Shown piece by piece: positions 15,972-24,549 of a DNA stretch of 64,000 bases. Source of the stretch: Spirosoma luteum DSM 19990 (GTDB lineage Bacteria; Bacteroidota; Bacteroidia; Cytophagales; Spirosomataceae); contig NZ_KB893290.1 of the NCBI RefSeq assembly GCF_000374065.1, positions 76,979 through 140,978 of the forward strand, written 5' to 3'. The notes beneath the pieces are model-generated. The model made no database searches and was not told the DNA's origin. It was given only the letters and a program-made list of their open reading frames with translations. Both the position numbers and the translations under genes were made by a program. Within the stretch, counting starts at the first letter, position 1, and the number at the start of each line of letters is the position of its first letter.

Positions 15972-18379
15972 CAGAATTTAAAATTATAGGTTAAAGACGG
16001 GAAGGCCGTTCCAAAAATGGATAGTTTATACGCATCGGTCAAGGAAGCCGGGCTTAGCTTATAAAAGACGGAATACGCATTTTTCCGGGCGTATACATTA
16101 TAAATAGAAAAGACCCAACTGCTCTCATTTTTCCGCTTTCGTTTGAGCGCATTCTGTTCAAAGGTCATCGAGAAGTCGAGCCGGTGGTAATCGGGAATGC
16201 GCTGCTGGTTACGATCGAGGTAGATGGGTACAGCAACGCCAGCCACGCGGGCAATGGCCGATGGCTGAGTCGTGGGCCGCCCCGTGCTATAGGTAAAATT
16301 GAACGACATGCTAAACCAGTTGGTGGGTCGGTGAGTAGCCAGCATATTAAGCGTGTGAGGTTTATCGTAGTTAGCCGGATACGGATTCCCGTTGTTTACC
16401 CGCTCATCTTCGTACGGACTGTTTATGGTCAGGAACGTACGGGCGTAGGTATAGCTCATGAATCCCGTCCACCGGCCCTTGTTTTTCCGCAGTAACCCTT
16501 CAAACCCATAGGCCTCACCGCTGCCCTGCACAAGCTGGGTCTCAATGGCCTGCGCCAGTTGCAGTTCGGCCCCGTCGCGGTAGTCGATGGCATTGGTCAG
16601 GGTTTTGTAATACACCTCGCCCGATGCTTCGATGGCGTCATCGGCGGTATTCCGGAAATACCCCAGCGACCACTGGTCGGCAACGGTTGGTTTGGTGTAA
16701 TTGTCGCTCAGGTGCCAGCGCGAGGTAGGCAGTGCCGCGGTAGCATTCGTCACCTGCAACAGATACTGGCGCAACCGGCTGTAACCCGCTTTGATGGCAC
16801 TGCCTTCGCCCACCAGCCAGCGGACTGCCAGCCGGGGTTCCAGCCCACCCGCCGTATGGTAAATAGTACCGGCTCCGTACATTTGGGTAGCCGATACCGT
16901 TTCGTCCTGACGGGGTCCGTTTTCCTGGTACGTCCTGACGGCTGCCGGTCCCCGATTGAGCAATGTCGAATACCGTAATCCGGCAATAATAGCGACGTCC
17001 GCATTCAGCTTCCACTCATCCTGCACGTAGGCCGCCAGTTCATAAGCGTGTTCGCGGGCCAAGTCCACCGGAAGTACGTTGGAATAAGGGCCGGGCGTAC
17101 GGGTGTTGGGCTGCACCAGGTAGTCGATGGCACTGATGCCCCCCTGCCACTGGTGCGTCTCGTTAGGCGTATACGTCAGGTCTGACTTTATCTGCCGATG
17201 TAGGATGCCCGACTCCAGTTGGAAGGCATTGGATGAATCGGGCGAAGACAGGTCGGCCCGGTAACGACTCAGAATAAGGGCAGTAGCCAGGTTGACCTGT
17301 TTACTCAGGAAGTAGTTCCAGTGCAAAACGCCGTTCATGGTCCGGTAGTTGAACTTCGTTGATGAGGCATTTATTTCCTGCCCCGACAGCGAATCGGAGG
17401 CCAGTTTGAACACATCCGTACTTAGGTAACCCGTTAAGGTAATCGTATTTTTTTCGTTGGGCTGGTACTTGAACTTGGTGGTCAGATCGTAAAAGTTAGC
17501 GGTTGTGCCACGTAGTGTTGGCGGAGCCAGTTTGAACAGGAAATCATTGAACGACGCCCGCGCTGCGAGCAGAAAAGACAGTTTGTTTTTAATGATTGGC
17601 CCCTCGATCCCCAGCCGACTCGCTATGATACCCACGCCCCCATTGATGCCCCATTTCTCGGCGTCCGGCTCTTTAATTTTCACATCCAGTACCGACGATG
17701 CCCGGCCTCCATACGCTGCCGCCACGCCACCCCGGTTCAGGGTTACGTCGCGCACTACGTCGGGGTTGAAAACGGAGAAAAAACCCAGCAGGTGACTCGC
17801 ATTGAAAACGGGGGCCTCATCGAACAAAATCAGGTTCTGGTCCGTACTCCCCCCCCGAACGTTGAAACCCGGTGCCCCCTCGCCTACCGTTGTTACCCCC
17901 GGCAGGAGCAATAAACTGCGGATAATATCGACCTCTCCCATCAGGGGCGGAATGCGCCGGATACTGCGGATACTCAACTGCGATACACCAATCTCAATTT
18001 TACGGACGTTACGGTCCGGGGCTTCGCTCGTAACAACCACTTCCTCTAAATCTTTGGAATCATCTTCCATCATTATCTCGCGGAAGAGGGTTTTTTGCAG
18101 GGATACGGTATCCTGCCGGGAGCGGTACCCTACGTGAGAAAACCGGAGGATGTAGTTGCCGGGGGGTAACTGGACAACGTAAAAACCATCTTTAGCAGTT
18201 ATGTACCCTTTGGACACGTCCAGTACAACGATGTTGACTCCCTGAATAGGTTTACCGGTTTTAGCATCCTTCACATAGCCCGTTGCGGAATACGTAGGGC
18301 CGGCCGGGTTTATTTTCTGTTGAGCTATTACAACGTTGAGCAAACAAAATGACAATAACAGTACACCGTATAAGCGCAT
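15971..18379 (-). CDS. TonB-dependent outer-membrane receptor with carboxypeptidase-like N-domain
   Basis: 802 residues from the start chosen because it opens directly into a signal peptide (MRLYGVLLLSFCLLN, cleavage near IAQQ). Next comes a carboxypeptidase-regulatory-like beta domain (GYVKDAKTGKPIQGVNIVVL, GNYILRFSHVGYRS), then the plug (LPGVTTVGEGAPGFNVRGGS, ILFDEAPVFNASHLLGFFS) and a 22-strand-type barrel ending in TYNFKF. It imports a ligand across the outer membrane using TonB energy. The partner is a DUF4249 lipoprotein rather than SusD, so this is not a classical Sus glycan system. An in-frame ATG at 18445 would add 22 residues without signal character. Confidence 0.92.
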   Translation of the reverse strand: MRLYGVLLLSFCLLNVVIAQQKINPAGPTYSATGYVKDAKTGKPIQGVNIVVLDVSKGYITAKDGFYVVQLPPGNYILRFSHVGYRSRQDTVSLQKTLFREIMMEDDSKDLEEVVVTSEAPDRNVRKIEIGVSQLSIRSIRRIPPLMGEVDIIRSLLLLPGVTTVGEGAPGFNVRGGSTDQNLILFDEAPVFNASHLLGFFSVFNPDVVRDVTLNRGGVAAAYGGRASSVLDVKIKEPDAEKWGINGGVGIIASRLGIEGPIIKNKLSFLLAARASFNDFLFKLAPPTLRGTTANFYDLTTKFKYQPNEKNTITLTGYLSTDVFKLASDSLSGQEINASSTKFNYRTMNGVLHWNYFLSKQVNLATALILSRYRADLSSPDSSNAFQLESGILHRQIKSDLTYTPNETHQWQGGISAIDYLVQPNTRTPGPYSNVLPVDLAREHAYELAAYVQDEWKLNADVAIIAGLRYSTLLNRGPAAVRTYQENGPRQDETVSATQMYGAGTIYHTAGGLEPRLAVRWLVGEGSAIKAGYSRLRQYLLQVTNATAALPTSRWHLSDNYTKPTVADQWSLGYFRNTADDAIEASGEVYYKTLTNAIDYRDGAELQLAQAIETQLVQGSGEAYGFEGLLRKNKGRWTGFMSYTYARTFLTINSPYEDERVNNGNPYPANYDKPHTLNMLATHRPTNWFSMSFNFTYSTGRPTTQPSAIARVAGVAVPIYLDRNQQRIPDYHRLDFSMTFEQNALKRKRKNESSWVFSIYNVYARKNAYSVFYKLSPASLTDAYKLSIFGTAFPSLTYNFKF

Positions 18380-18516
18380 AGAGCAGAATTGAACGTAAAT
18401 CACAATCGACTGGTAAGAGTGTGGGTTAACAGTATAAAGGGGCAAACATCTCTATTTACCCTATCAGCAGGTATTCATTAGCTGATTATTAATTTCCTGG
18501 TAGTCAGTCAACTCGG

Positions 18517-20262
18517 TTAGCCCTGTATTCTCTTTCGACGCTGTTGCAGGTAATCCGTCATCTCTGCCAGTGTCAGTGCGTTGAAGGTCATGGCTTTTGT
18601 CAGGCCGCCCTTCCGTCCGATGGCCACCCCATAGTGCATGTCCAGCAAACCGGGCAGGTCGTGCGCGTCGGGGTTGATGCTCAACAGAACGCCCTGCTGC
18701 ATGGCGTAGTCAATCCACCGCCAGTCGATGTCGAGACGGTAGGGGCTGGCGTTGATTTCGATAACGACCTTGTGCTCGGCGCAGGCGTTAATGACGGCGC
18801 GATGGTCGATGGGATAGCCTTCACGAGCCAGTAGCAGCCGGCCCGTGGGGTGTCCCAAAATCGTGGTGTAGGGATTCTCAATAGCCCTCAGCAAACGGGT
18901 AGTGGCTTTTTCCAGCGACATGGTGAGGGTTTGGTGGACGGAAGCTACTACATAATCGAAGGTAGCGAGGGTGGCATCATCGTAATCCAGCGAGCCATCA
19001 CCCAGGATATCGGACTCAATTCCTTTAAAAATCCGGAAATCACCCCCGAATCCAGCATTGAGCTGGTCCACTTCAGCCTGTTGCTGGTGTACCCGGTCTG
19101 TATCGAGGCCATTGGCGTAAGAAGCCGTTTTGGAGTGGTCGGCAATACCGAAATACGTCAGGCCCAGTTCGCGACAGTACGCGGCCATGTCGGCCACCGA
19201 TTTCTTCCCATCCGACCAGGTGCTGTGGTTGTGGAGCGTACCACGAAGATCCTCCCAGGTTACCAGTTCATCATTCTGATGGCGGCTGGCCCACCGGAAA
19301 GCAAAGTCGTCTTCCCGCATTTCGGGAACGATATAGGGCAAACCAGCCCTGGCGTAGATGGCTTGTTCCACGGCCTGCGTCGGCGTATCGACAGCCTCCG
19401 ACACAACGCTGGTGTACGCAATTTGCAACAACGGAGCCCCCCCATCGCTTACCTGCTGAAGGTGGGCATCGGTAGCGGTATGAATGAATAATTGCCGGTT
19501 TATCTGCTCGGCCGGGTAAAACAATAACTCTACCAGCACATCGAAACCGGTCAGCCGCCCCCGCCAGGCGAAAGGGGATGAATCCAACTCCTGCTGCTCC
19601 AGACCAGTAACCTGATTGATGGTCAGCATGGCGGAAACGGGGTCGCTGGTTTGGATAAGCAGTTGTACCGTGTCGACTTCCTGCGCTTTCCGGCGAACCT
19701 GTCCGCTAATCTCAACCCGGTCAAAATGGGTTATCAGTGCGTCATGCAGGAGTGTGGCCACCACGGCTGCTTTGTCCATCCGCACTTTACCCCGCTGCTC
19801 CTGCAAAAAGGCCAGTTCGGCCAGAATTTTCTCCTGTGTACTGGCCCCGAATCCTTTAATCTTCGCAATCTCGCCCTGTTCACCCGCCCGCTGAAGGTCA
19901 TTGAGGTTATCAATACCGGATTCCCGCCAAAGGGTACGCACTTTTTTGACACCCAGTCCTTTGATACGAAACATATCGAGTACCCCGGTGGGCGTTTGCG
20001 CCAGCAGTTCATCGAGTTCGGTCAGGTGACCGGTGTCAATAATTTCGCGAATCTTCTGAGCAATAGACTTCCCGATACCAGGAATTTTAACCAGTTCATC
20101 GACGGAAAGGCTGGTTACATCGGTGGTTGATTTATCGAGGGTAAAAGCGGCACTTTGGTACGTACGGATTTTAAACGCATCCGTCGATCCGTCGCCACGG
20201 TCGTGGAGTTCCATTAACCGGCTTGTTTGTTCGAGTCGGTCAACGATGTCGGCATTGGTCAT
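18517..20262 (-). CDS. polX: PolX-like protein: HhH / degenerate Pol X / PHP domain
   Basis: 581 residues from ATG 20262; an in-frame ATG at 20295 is possible, and positions here count from it. Helix-hairpin-helix motifs IPGIGKSIAQKI (71-82), IKGLGVKKVRTL (111-122) and IKGFGASTQEKI (146-157) bind DNA. The nucleotidyltransferase block that should read GS..RR....GDxD is SGQVRRKAQEVDTVQLLI, with both catalytic aspartates changed, and the third is FDVLVELLF (Glu). The C-terminal PHP domain is intact: TLHNHSTWSDGK (His355, His357, Asp362), IADHSKT, ILGHPTGR, EINASPYRLD and INPDAHD. It probably retains only metal-dependent 3'-5' exonuclease or AP-site activity in DNA repair. Confidence 0.88.
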   Translation of the reverse strand: MTNADIVDRLEQTSRLMELHDRGDGSTDAFKIRTYQSAAFTLDKSTTDVTSLSVDELVKIPGIGKSIAQKIREIIDTGHLTELDELLAQTPTGVLDMFRIKGLGVKKVRTLWRESGIDNLNDLQRAGEQGEIAKIKGFGASTQEKILAELAFLQEQRGKVRMDKAAVVATLLHDALITHFDRVEISGQVRRKAQEVDTVQLLIQTSDPVSAMLTINQVTGLEQQELDSSPFAWRGRLTGFDVLVELLFYPAEQINRQLFIHTATDAHLQQVSDGGAPLLQIAYTSVVSEAVDTPTQAVEQAIYARAGLPYIVPEMREDDFAFRWASRHQNDELVTWEDLRGTLHNHSTWSDGKKSVADMAAYCRELGLTYFGIADHSKTASYANGLDTDRVHQQQAEVDQLNAGFGGDFRIFKGIESDILGDGSLDYDDATLATFDYVVASVHQTLTMSLEKATTRLLRAIENPYTTILGHPTGRLLLAREGYPIDHRAVINACAEHKVVIEINASPYRLDIDWRWIDYAMQQGVLLSINPDAHDLPGLLDMHYGVAIGRKGGLTKAMTFNALTLAEMTDYLQQRRKRIQG

Positions 20263-20393
20263 GGAAAATGGCAGTTTACGCGGCAAGTTAGGCAATCGGT
20301 CCGTTTTCCGTGGACGTCGCTACGGGTAATTATACCTTTATCCCATCAGCCGGCAATCGGAATCAATTAACCTTTAAAAATAACAAAAAGTCG

Positions 20394-20701
20394 ATGGAAT
20401 TCACCCCAACTGCCCCAACCGTAATCCTTATCTGTGGAAACAGGCCAAAACCCGCATTGGTTTTAAAATACACCTGCGCACGTATCTGATTATCAATACC
20501 GGTTTCTGACTTATATGAGCCTTAAGTAGCTACGCCTTCTTCTCTTCGGCCCATTTCAGGTGGACTTTTCCGTGGCCGCTTTTTTCCATGACTGGTTGGA
20601 GCATTGGCTTAATATCGCACTACTTTGCCGTTTATCGGGGCGGTGTTGAACGAAACATGGTCGAGGACGAATACCAGAAACTGGTTAATCAGCAGCGATG
20701 A
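20394..20701 (+). pseudogene. Broken 2TM-domain protein gene
   Basis: One frame carries the full body of a 2TM-domain protein: NPYLWKQAKTRIGFKIHLRT, YLIINTGF, then PWPLFSMTGWSIGLISHYFA and a charged tail EDEYQKLVNQQR ending at TGA 20699-20701. In that frame TGA occurs at 20507 and 20516, both where a tryptophan would fit. The ATG at 20394 (MEFTPTAPT) is in another frame and needs one shift near 20414-20423. So there are two nonsense codons and one frameshift. 2TM domains are short membrane hairpins, often fused to or near LytTR and histidine-kinase regulators. The rest of the 20296-20747 interval holds nothing else I can support. Confidence 0.6.
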
Positions 20702-20747
20702 GGAGAGCCGGGCTGGGTGCGCGCAATATACCTCACCAACAATCCAT

Positions 20748-21308
20748 TCACTGACTGATGACAAGGTCATACTTGGTCAAAAGGCCAGGTAGGTTGTGCA
20801 GCGAGAACCGGGCCTTTTTCACTTTGTTATCGTCTGGATTCAGCTCCAGATTGTACGAACTGGCGAAGTCGGCCTGACTCAGATTATTGCCCTCGAACCG
20901 GGCTAGCTCCAGGTTGCAGTGCTTGAAAACCGTTCCGGTCAGGTCGCACTTAACGAACTGTGCTTCTTTGATGGAGCAGTCGACAAACTGCGCTTTCTTC
21001 AGCTTGCGGTCAATAAAAATGGTGTAATCAAGCTGGCATTCCTGACAACTGATGTAAAACCCAAAGGCATTGCAGGGGCTGAAATCGACATGCGGCAGTT
21101 TACAGCCGGAAAAGCGGACGTCGTATAACTTCGTGTTTTTCAGTTCGGCCCTCGTTAAGTTACAACCCTCAAAATGGCAGTTGACGAAGTTGGCGTTCGT
21201 GAACGCTGTTCGGGACAAATCCAGCTTTCGGAATGTACACTCCTCAAATTCCTGACCCATCCATTGCGCCGGAAACGTCTGGTCGAAGACCTGGTTATAA
21301 TACTCCAT
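20748..21308 (-). CDS. Pentapeptide repeat protein
   Basis: 186 residues with repeated A(D/N)(L/F)xx-type units: CTFRKLDLSRTAFTNANFVN, CHFEGCNLTRAEL, CSIKEAQFVKCDLTGTVF, CNLELARFEGNNLSQADFAS. These fold into a right-handed quadrilateral beta-helix. It resembles the cytoplasmic Qnr/McbG-like class by length and lack of signal peptide. Whether it binds gyrase cannot be told; many such proteins are of unknown role. It lies 9 bases downstream of thyA on the same strand, so probably in one transcript. Confidence 0.9.
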   Translation of the reverse strand: MEYYNQVFDQTFPAQWMGQEFEECTFRKLDLSRTAFTNANFVNCHFEGCNLTRAELKNTKLYDVRFSGCKLPHVDFSPCNAFGFYISCQECQLDYTIFIDRKLKKAQFVDCSIKEAQFVKCDLTGTVFKHCNLELARFEGNNLSQADFASSYNLELNPDDNKVKKARFSLHNLPGLLTKYDLVISQ

Positions 21309-21317
21309 TGCTCCTGT

Positions 21318-22112
21318 CTATACGGCCACGGGTGCTTTAATCGCCGGGTATGGCTCGTAGTTTTCGAGCGTAAAATCGGCATACGTAAAATCGAAAACCG
21401 ATTTCACATCAGGGTTTAACCGCATCGCTGGTAGTGGGCGGGGCTGACGGGCCAACTGGGTATCTACCTGCTCCAGGTGGTTCAGGTACAGGTGCGTATC
21501 ACCACCGGTCCAGATGAACTCGTGGGCCGTGTAACCGCACTCCTGCGCAATCATCATCGTGAGCAGGGCGTAGCTGGCAATATTGAAGGGTACACCCAAA
21601 AATACGTCCGCACTGCGCTGGTAAAGCTGGCAGGACAGTTTCCCATCGGCCACATAAAACTGCATCAGCAAATGACAGGGGGGTAAGGCCATATTCGGCA
21701 CATCGGCCGGGTTCCAGGCCGATATAATCATCCGGCGCGAATCCGGCGTTTTTTTGAGCTGGTTCAGCACATCGGTCAACTGGTCAATGACCACCCCATT
21801 CGGAGCCGCCCAGCTACGCCACTGCTTGCCGTATACCGGACCCAGGTCGCCATTCTCGTCGGCCCACTCATCCCAGATTGACACGCCGTTGTCTTTCAGG
21901 TAGTTGATGTTCGTATCGCCCTTGATAAACCATAGCAACTCGTGGATGATTGAGCGGGTATGCACTTTTTTGGTCGTCAGGAGCGGGAAACCAGCCTGTA
22001 AATCGAAGCGCATCTGGTAGCCAAATACACTGATGGTACCGGTGCCGGTGCGGTCGGTTTTGCGGGTGCCATGCTGAAGAATGTGGCGGAGCAGGTCGTG
22101 GTATTGTTGCAT
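21318..22112 (-). CDS. thyA: Thymidylate synthase
   Basis: 264 residues, the standard length of the E. coli-type enzyme. It converts dUMP to dTMP using 5,10-methylene-tetrahydrofolate in the cytoplasm. Seen are RTGTGTISVFG, the nucleotide loop TPDSRRMIISAWNP, the active-site ALPPCH with Cys146, and QRSADVFLGVPFNIASYALL with GGDTHLYLNHLEQV. All key residues are present. dfrA (dihydrofolate reductase), a frequent neighbour, is absent here; the following gene is a pentapeptide protein. Confidence 0.98.
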   Translation of the reverse strand: MQQYHDLLRHILQHGTRKTDRTGTGTISVFGYQMRFDLQAGFPLLTTKKVHTRSIIHELLWFIKGDTNINYLKDNGVSIWDEWADENGDLGPVYGKQWRSWAAPNGVVIDQLTDVLNQLKKTPDSRRMIISAWNPADVPNMALPPCHLLMQFYVADGKLSCQLYQRSADVFLGVPFNIASYALLTMMIAQECGYTAHEFIWTGGDTHLYLNHLEQVDTQLARQPRPLPAMRLNPDVKSVFDFTYADFTLENYEPYPAIKAPVAV

Positions 22113-22190
22113 AAGATTTGGTTAATAGGCACCGTAAAATGAACAATGGGAGATAGCTTCTAATAAGCAGGGTAGTGGAAACACAGCAAG

Positions 22191-22274
22191 TTATTTTTGT
22201 CATCCCGACGCAGGAGGGATCTCTATTGTCCTGATGTTTGGGATCCCTCCTGCGTCGGGATGACAAAAAAATAA
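22191..22274. repeat. Long inverted repeat, TGTCAT...ATCTC family, copy A
   Basis: Arms 22191-22221 and 22242-22274 pair almost perfectly around a 20-base centre. Each arm contains TGTC, ATCCC, a 9-base loop, GGGAT and CTC, so an arm can fold alone as a small hairpin. It lies between the OsmC gene stop and the thyA start (both minus strand) and may terminate OsmC transcription. Related copies are at 40598 and 55891. Confidence 0.8.
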
Positions 22275-22333
22275 CCTAACTAATCTGCCTGAGTAATCAA
22301 TGCCTGTCATCCTACATTATCCCTGTTGCCTTA

Positions 22334-22792
22334 TCAATTAATCTCAAAGGAGTACGTAATATCGGTTGACGGGCGAAACTGAGCCGTTGCCGAGCAGTAT
22401 TTATCCATCGACAGGTCAATGGCCCGTTTTACTTTTTCCGGGTCCAGTTGCCCTTTAAACAGGTAAGTAATGTGAATTTTTTTGAAGGGCGAAGGCGTGG
22501 CATCCTTCTCCCGCATGCCATCCACTTTCATCCGAAAATCGTCGACGACCTGTTTTTGTTTTTTCAGAATCAACACGATGTCGATAGCCGAGCACCCGGC
22601 CAGTCCCATCAGTAACATTTCCATGGGCCTTGCGCCAGCGTTGTGCCCACCAATATCGGTAGCCGCATCGATGTGCTGCGTCACCCCCGACATTCCAACT
22701 GCCTCAAAATGGAAAGCATCGTCGACGCGGGCTAGCTCTACCTGCATTGTTTTATAGGCCTGAACCGTTTCAACTGGTTGTGAATCAATCAT
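22334..22792 (-). CDS. OsmC/Ohr family protein
   Basis: 152 residues. The OsmC fold is shown by GARPMEMLLMGLAGCSAIDI with Cys67 and DKYCSATAQF with Cys133, the two reactive cysteines that reduce organic peroxides. The cytoplasmic protein would use a lipoyl or thiol reductant. The spacing fits the OsmC/YhfA subgroup rather than Ohr. An alternative start is ATG at 22747. It is divergent from a small membrane-protein gene, 75 bases apart. Confidence 0.92.
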   Translation of the reverse strand: MIDSQPVETVQAYKTMQVELARVDDAFHFEAVGMSGVTQHIDAATDIGGHNAGARPMEMLLMGLAGCSAIDIVLILKKQKQVVDDFRMKVDGMREKDATPSPFKKIHITYLFKGQLDPEKVKRAIDLSMDKYCSATAQFRPSTDITYSFEIN

Positions 22793-22867
22793 TGTCTTTT
22801 TTGCGTTTATGGAAAAGAACCGTTACTTTTCACTCAGGCAGCGTTTCTGCCCAACTGTATACAAGCC

Positions 22868-23221
22868 ATGTCTGAAAAATACACCGATGATATCTTCGAC
22901 CTCAAAAACGACCGGCGGCTCAGCGTTTATCTGTACCGGGCTGGCTTTGTTGCCTGGTTACTATATATCGTTTCCGGTGCCCGGTTTATGCAGTCGGTAC
23001 GCATCTACCGAACAGATTTCGGGGTGTTCTCGTTCTTCCTGATGGTGATGGCCCTGTCGACTTCCATGATTTACGACTACTACCATAACCCCGCTGAATT
23101 TGCCCAGAAAAAGAAATGGCTGGCTATCAGTTACGTCGTGCTGGCCGGTTTAGTTTACTTCTTCATTCTGAACAACAAGCCCTTTTCACTGGAGCACCTC
23201 CTGGGTCAGGGCCTGTTCTAA
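22868..23221 (+). CDS. Small membrane protein, unknown function
   Basis: 117 residues with three hydrophobic segments: FVAWLLYIVSGARFM (about 27-41), FSFFLMVMALSTSMI (54-68) and WLAISYVVLAGLVYFFIL (83-100). A polar N-terminus (SEKYTDDIFDLKNDRR) and an intervening YDYYHNPAEFAQKKK loop are present. I do not recognise the family. The codon use and clear start support a real gene. Confidence 0.7.
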   Translation: MSEKYTDDIFDLKNDRRLSVYLYRAGFVAWLLYIVSGARFMQSVRIYRTDFGVFSFFLMVMALSTSMIYDYYHNPAEFAQKKKWLAISYVVLAGLVYFFILNNKPFSLEHLLGQGLF

Positions 23222-23262
23222 CGGGCCGATAAGGTGGGGAATTTAGCCGTAAAATCAGGCCC

Positions 23263-24441
23263 CTACTTCACCAATTCTCTCTGATACAACCCCACCAGCG
23301 TATCGACGGCGTAGTCAATTTCATCGGTGGTGTTGTACTTACCAAACGAGAAGCGAACGTAGCCGCGACTGGCGTCCAGGCCGGGCAACGCAGCCAATAC
23401 GTGCGAACCCACATCGGACCCACTCGAACAGGCCGACCCGCCCGACGCCGAAATCTTGGCAATATCCAGACTAAACAGGAGCATATCACTGATGTCCGAC
23501 GCGGGCAGACTTACGTTCAACACGGTGTATAAGCTGTTGTCGATATCGGCCGAATCGCCGTTAAATTGTACGTCCGGCATTTTTTCGACCAGCCGCTCAA
23601 TCATCCGGCGTTTCAGTGCCGTGATGTGCTGCTGGTGCGCTTCCATATCACGGTACGCAATGTCGAGCGCCTTCGCCAGCCCAACGATACCGTATACATT
23701 CTCGGTGCCTCCCCGCATATTCCGTTCCTGCGAACCACCGTAGATATAGGGGTGAATTTTTACGTTACTGGCATTGACGTACAAAAACCCGACGCCTTTG
23801 GGACCGTGAAACTTGTGGCCCGCGCCCACGATAAAGTCAACCGGCAGCTTCTGTAAATCATGCCGGAAGTGTCCCATCGTCTGCACCGTGTCGGAGTGGA
23901 AAATAGCGTCGTATGACCGGCACAACTCCCCCACCCGATTCAGATCCAGCAGATTCCCGATTTCATTGTTGCCGTGCATTAACGATACCAGCGAGCGGGC
24001 TGCGCCAACGCTCCAATTTTGTGTCAACAGCGCTTCCAGATGCCCCACATCTACGCGGCCTTTCTCGTCTATATCAACCAGACTCAATTGTATTTTGCCC
24101 TGCTTTTCCAGGTGCTGGAGGGTATGCAGCACGGCATGGTGCTCCAGTGGTGAAGAAATAGCGTGTGTTAGTCCGTAGGTTTCGATACTACACTGGATAG
24201 CCGTATTATCGGCTTCGGTCCCGCCCGAGGTAAAGAAAATTTCGGCGGGGGAAGTGTTCAGTAACGACGCTACTGTTTTTCGCGCTTTCTCGATGGCTGT
24301 CCGCACCGCCCGACCATGGCTATGAATGGAGGATGGGTTTCCAAACTGCGCCGTCAGGAGTGGCATCATGGCTTCCAGCACATCGGGGTCAAGCTGGGTA
24401 GTGGCAGCGTTATCGAGATAAACGGCATCAGGAGGTGTCAT
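23263..24441 (-). CDS. Cysteine desulfurase (IscS/NifS family)
   Basis: 392 residues. This PLP enzyme converts cysteine to alanine and delivers persulfide sulfur for Fe-S clusters or tRNA thiolation. YLDNAATTQLDP opens the protein, FFTSGGTEADNTAI binds PLP, GAGHKFHGPKG carries the Schiff-base Lys210, and SGGSACSSGSDVGS carries the catalytic Cys338 in an IscS-type (group I) loop. No scaffold gene (iscU, sufU) or isc regulator adjoins, so it may serve tRNA modification. A -7 box TACCTTTG lies 26-33 bases upstream. Confidence 0.95.
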   Translation of the reverse strand: MTPPDAVYLDNAATTQLDPDVLEAMMPLLTAQFGNPSSIHSHGRAVRTAIEKARKTVASLLNTSPAEIFFTSGGTEADNTAIQCSIETYGLTHAISSPLEHHAVLHTLQHLEKQGKIQLSLVDIDEKGRVDVGHLEALLTQNWSVGAARSLVSLMHGNNEIGNLLDLNRVGELCRSYDAIFHSDTVQTMGHFRHDLQKLPVDFIVGAGHKFHGPKGVGFLYVNASNVKIHPYIYGGSQERNMRGGTENVYGIVGLAKALDIAYRDMEAHQQHITALKRRMIERLVEKMPDVQFNGDSADIDNSLYTVLNVSLPASDISDMLLFSLDIAKISASGGSACSSGSDVGSHVLAALPGLDASRGYVRFSFGKYNTTDEIDYAVDTLVGLYQRELVK

Positions 24442-24466
24442 CGACTAATCGAGTTTGTGTAGCGGG

Positions 24467-24474
24467 CAAAGGTA
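24467..24474 (-). promoter_or_regulatory. -7 box TACCTTTG of the cysteine desulfurase gene
   Basis: Perfect TAnnTTTG match on the minus strand, placing the transcript start about 20 bases before the ATG at 24441. The -33 element is not clear. Confidence 0.45.
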
Positions 24475-24549
24475 CGGCCAATCGGCTTATTGATGAAACA
24501 CAATCAGGTTGGTATCGTTCTATGGACAATTACTATTTCACCAGTCAGC

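Noticed and set aside
20394..20701. Reading TGA as tryptophan to rescue the 2TM gene
   Set aside because: Many other genes in the window end at TGA and have normal lengths, so codon reassignment is excluded; the gene is simply broken.
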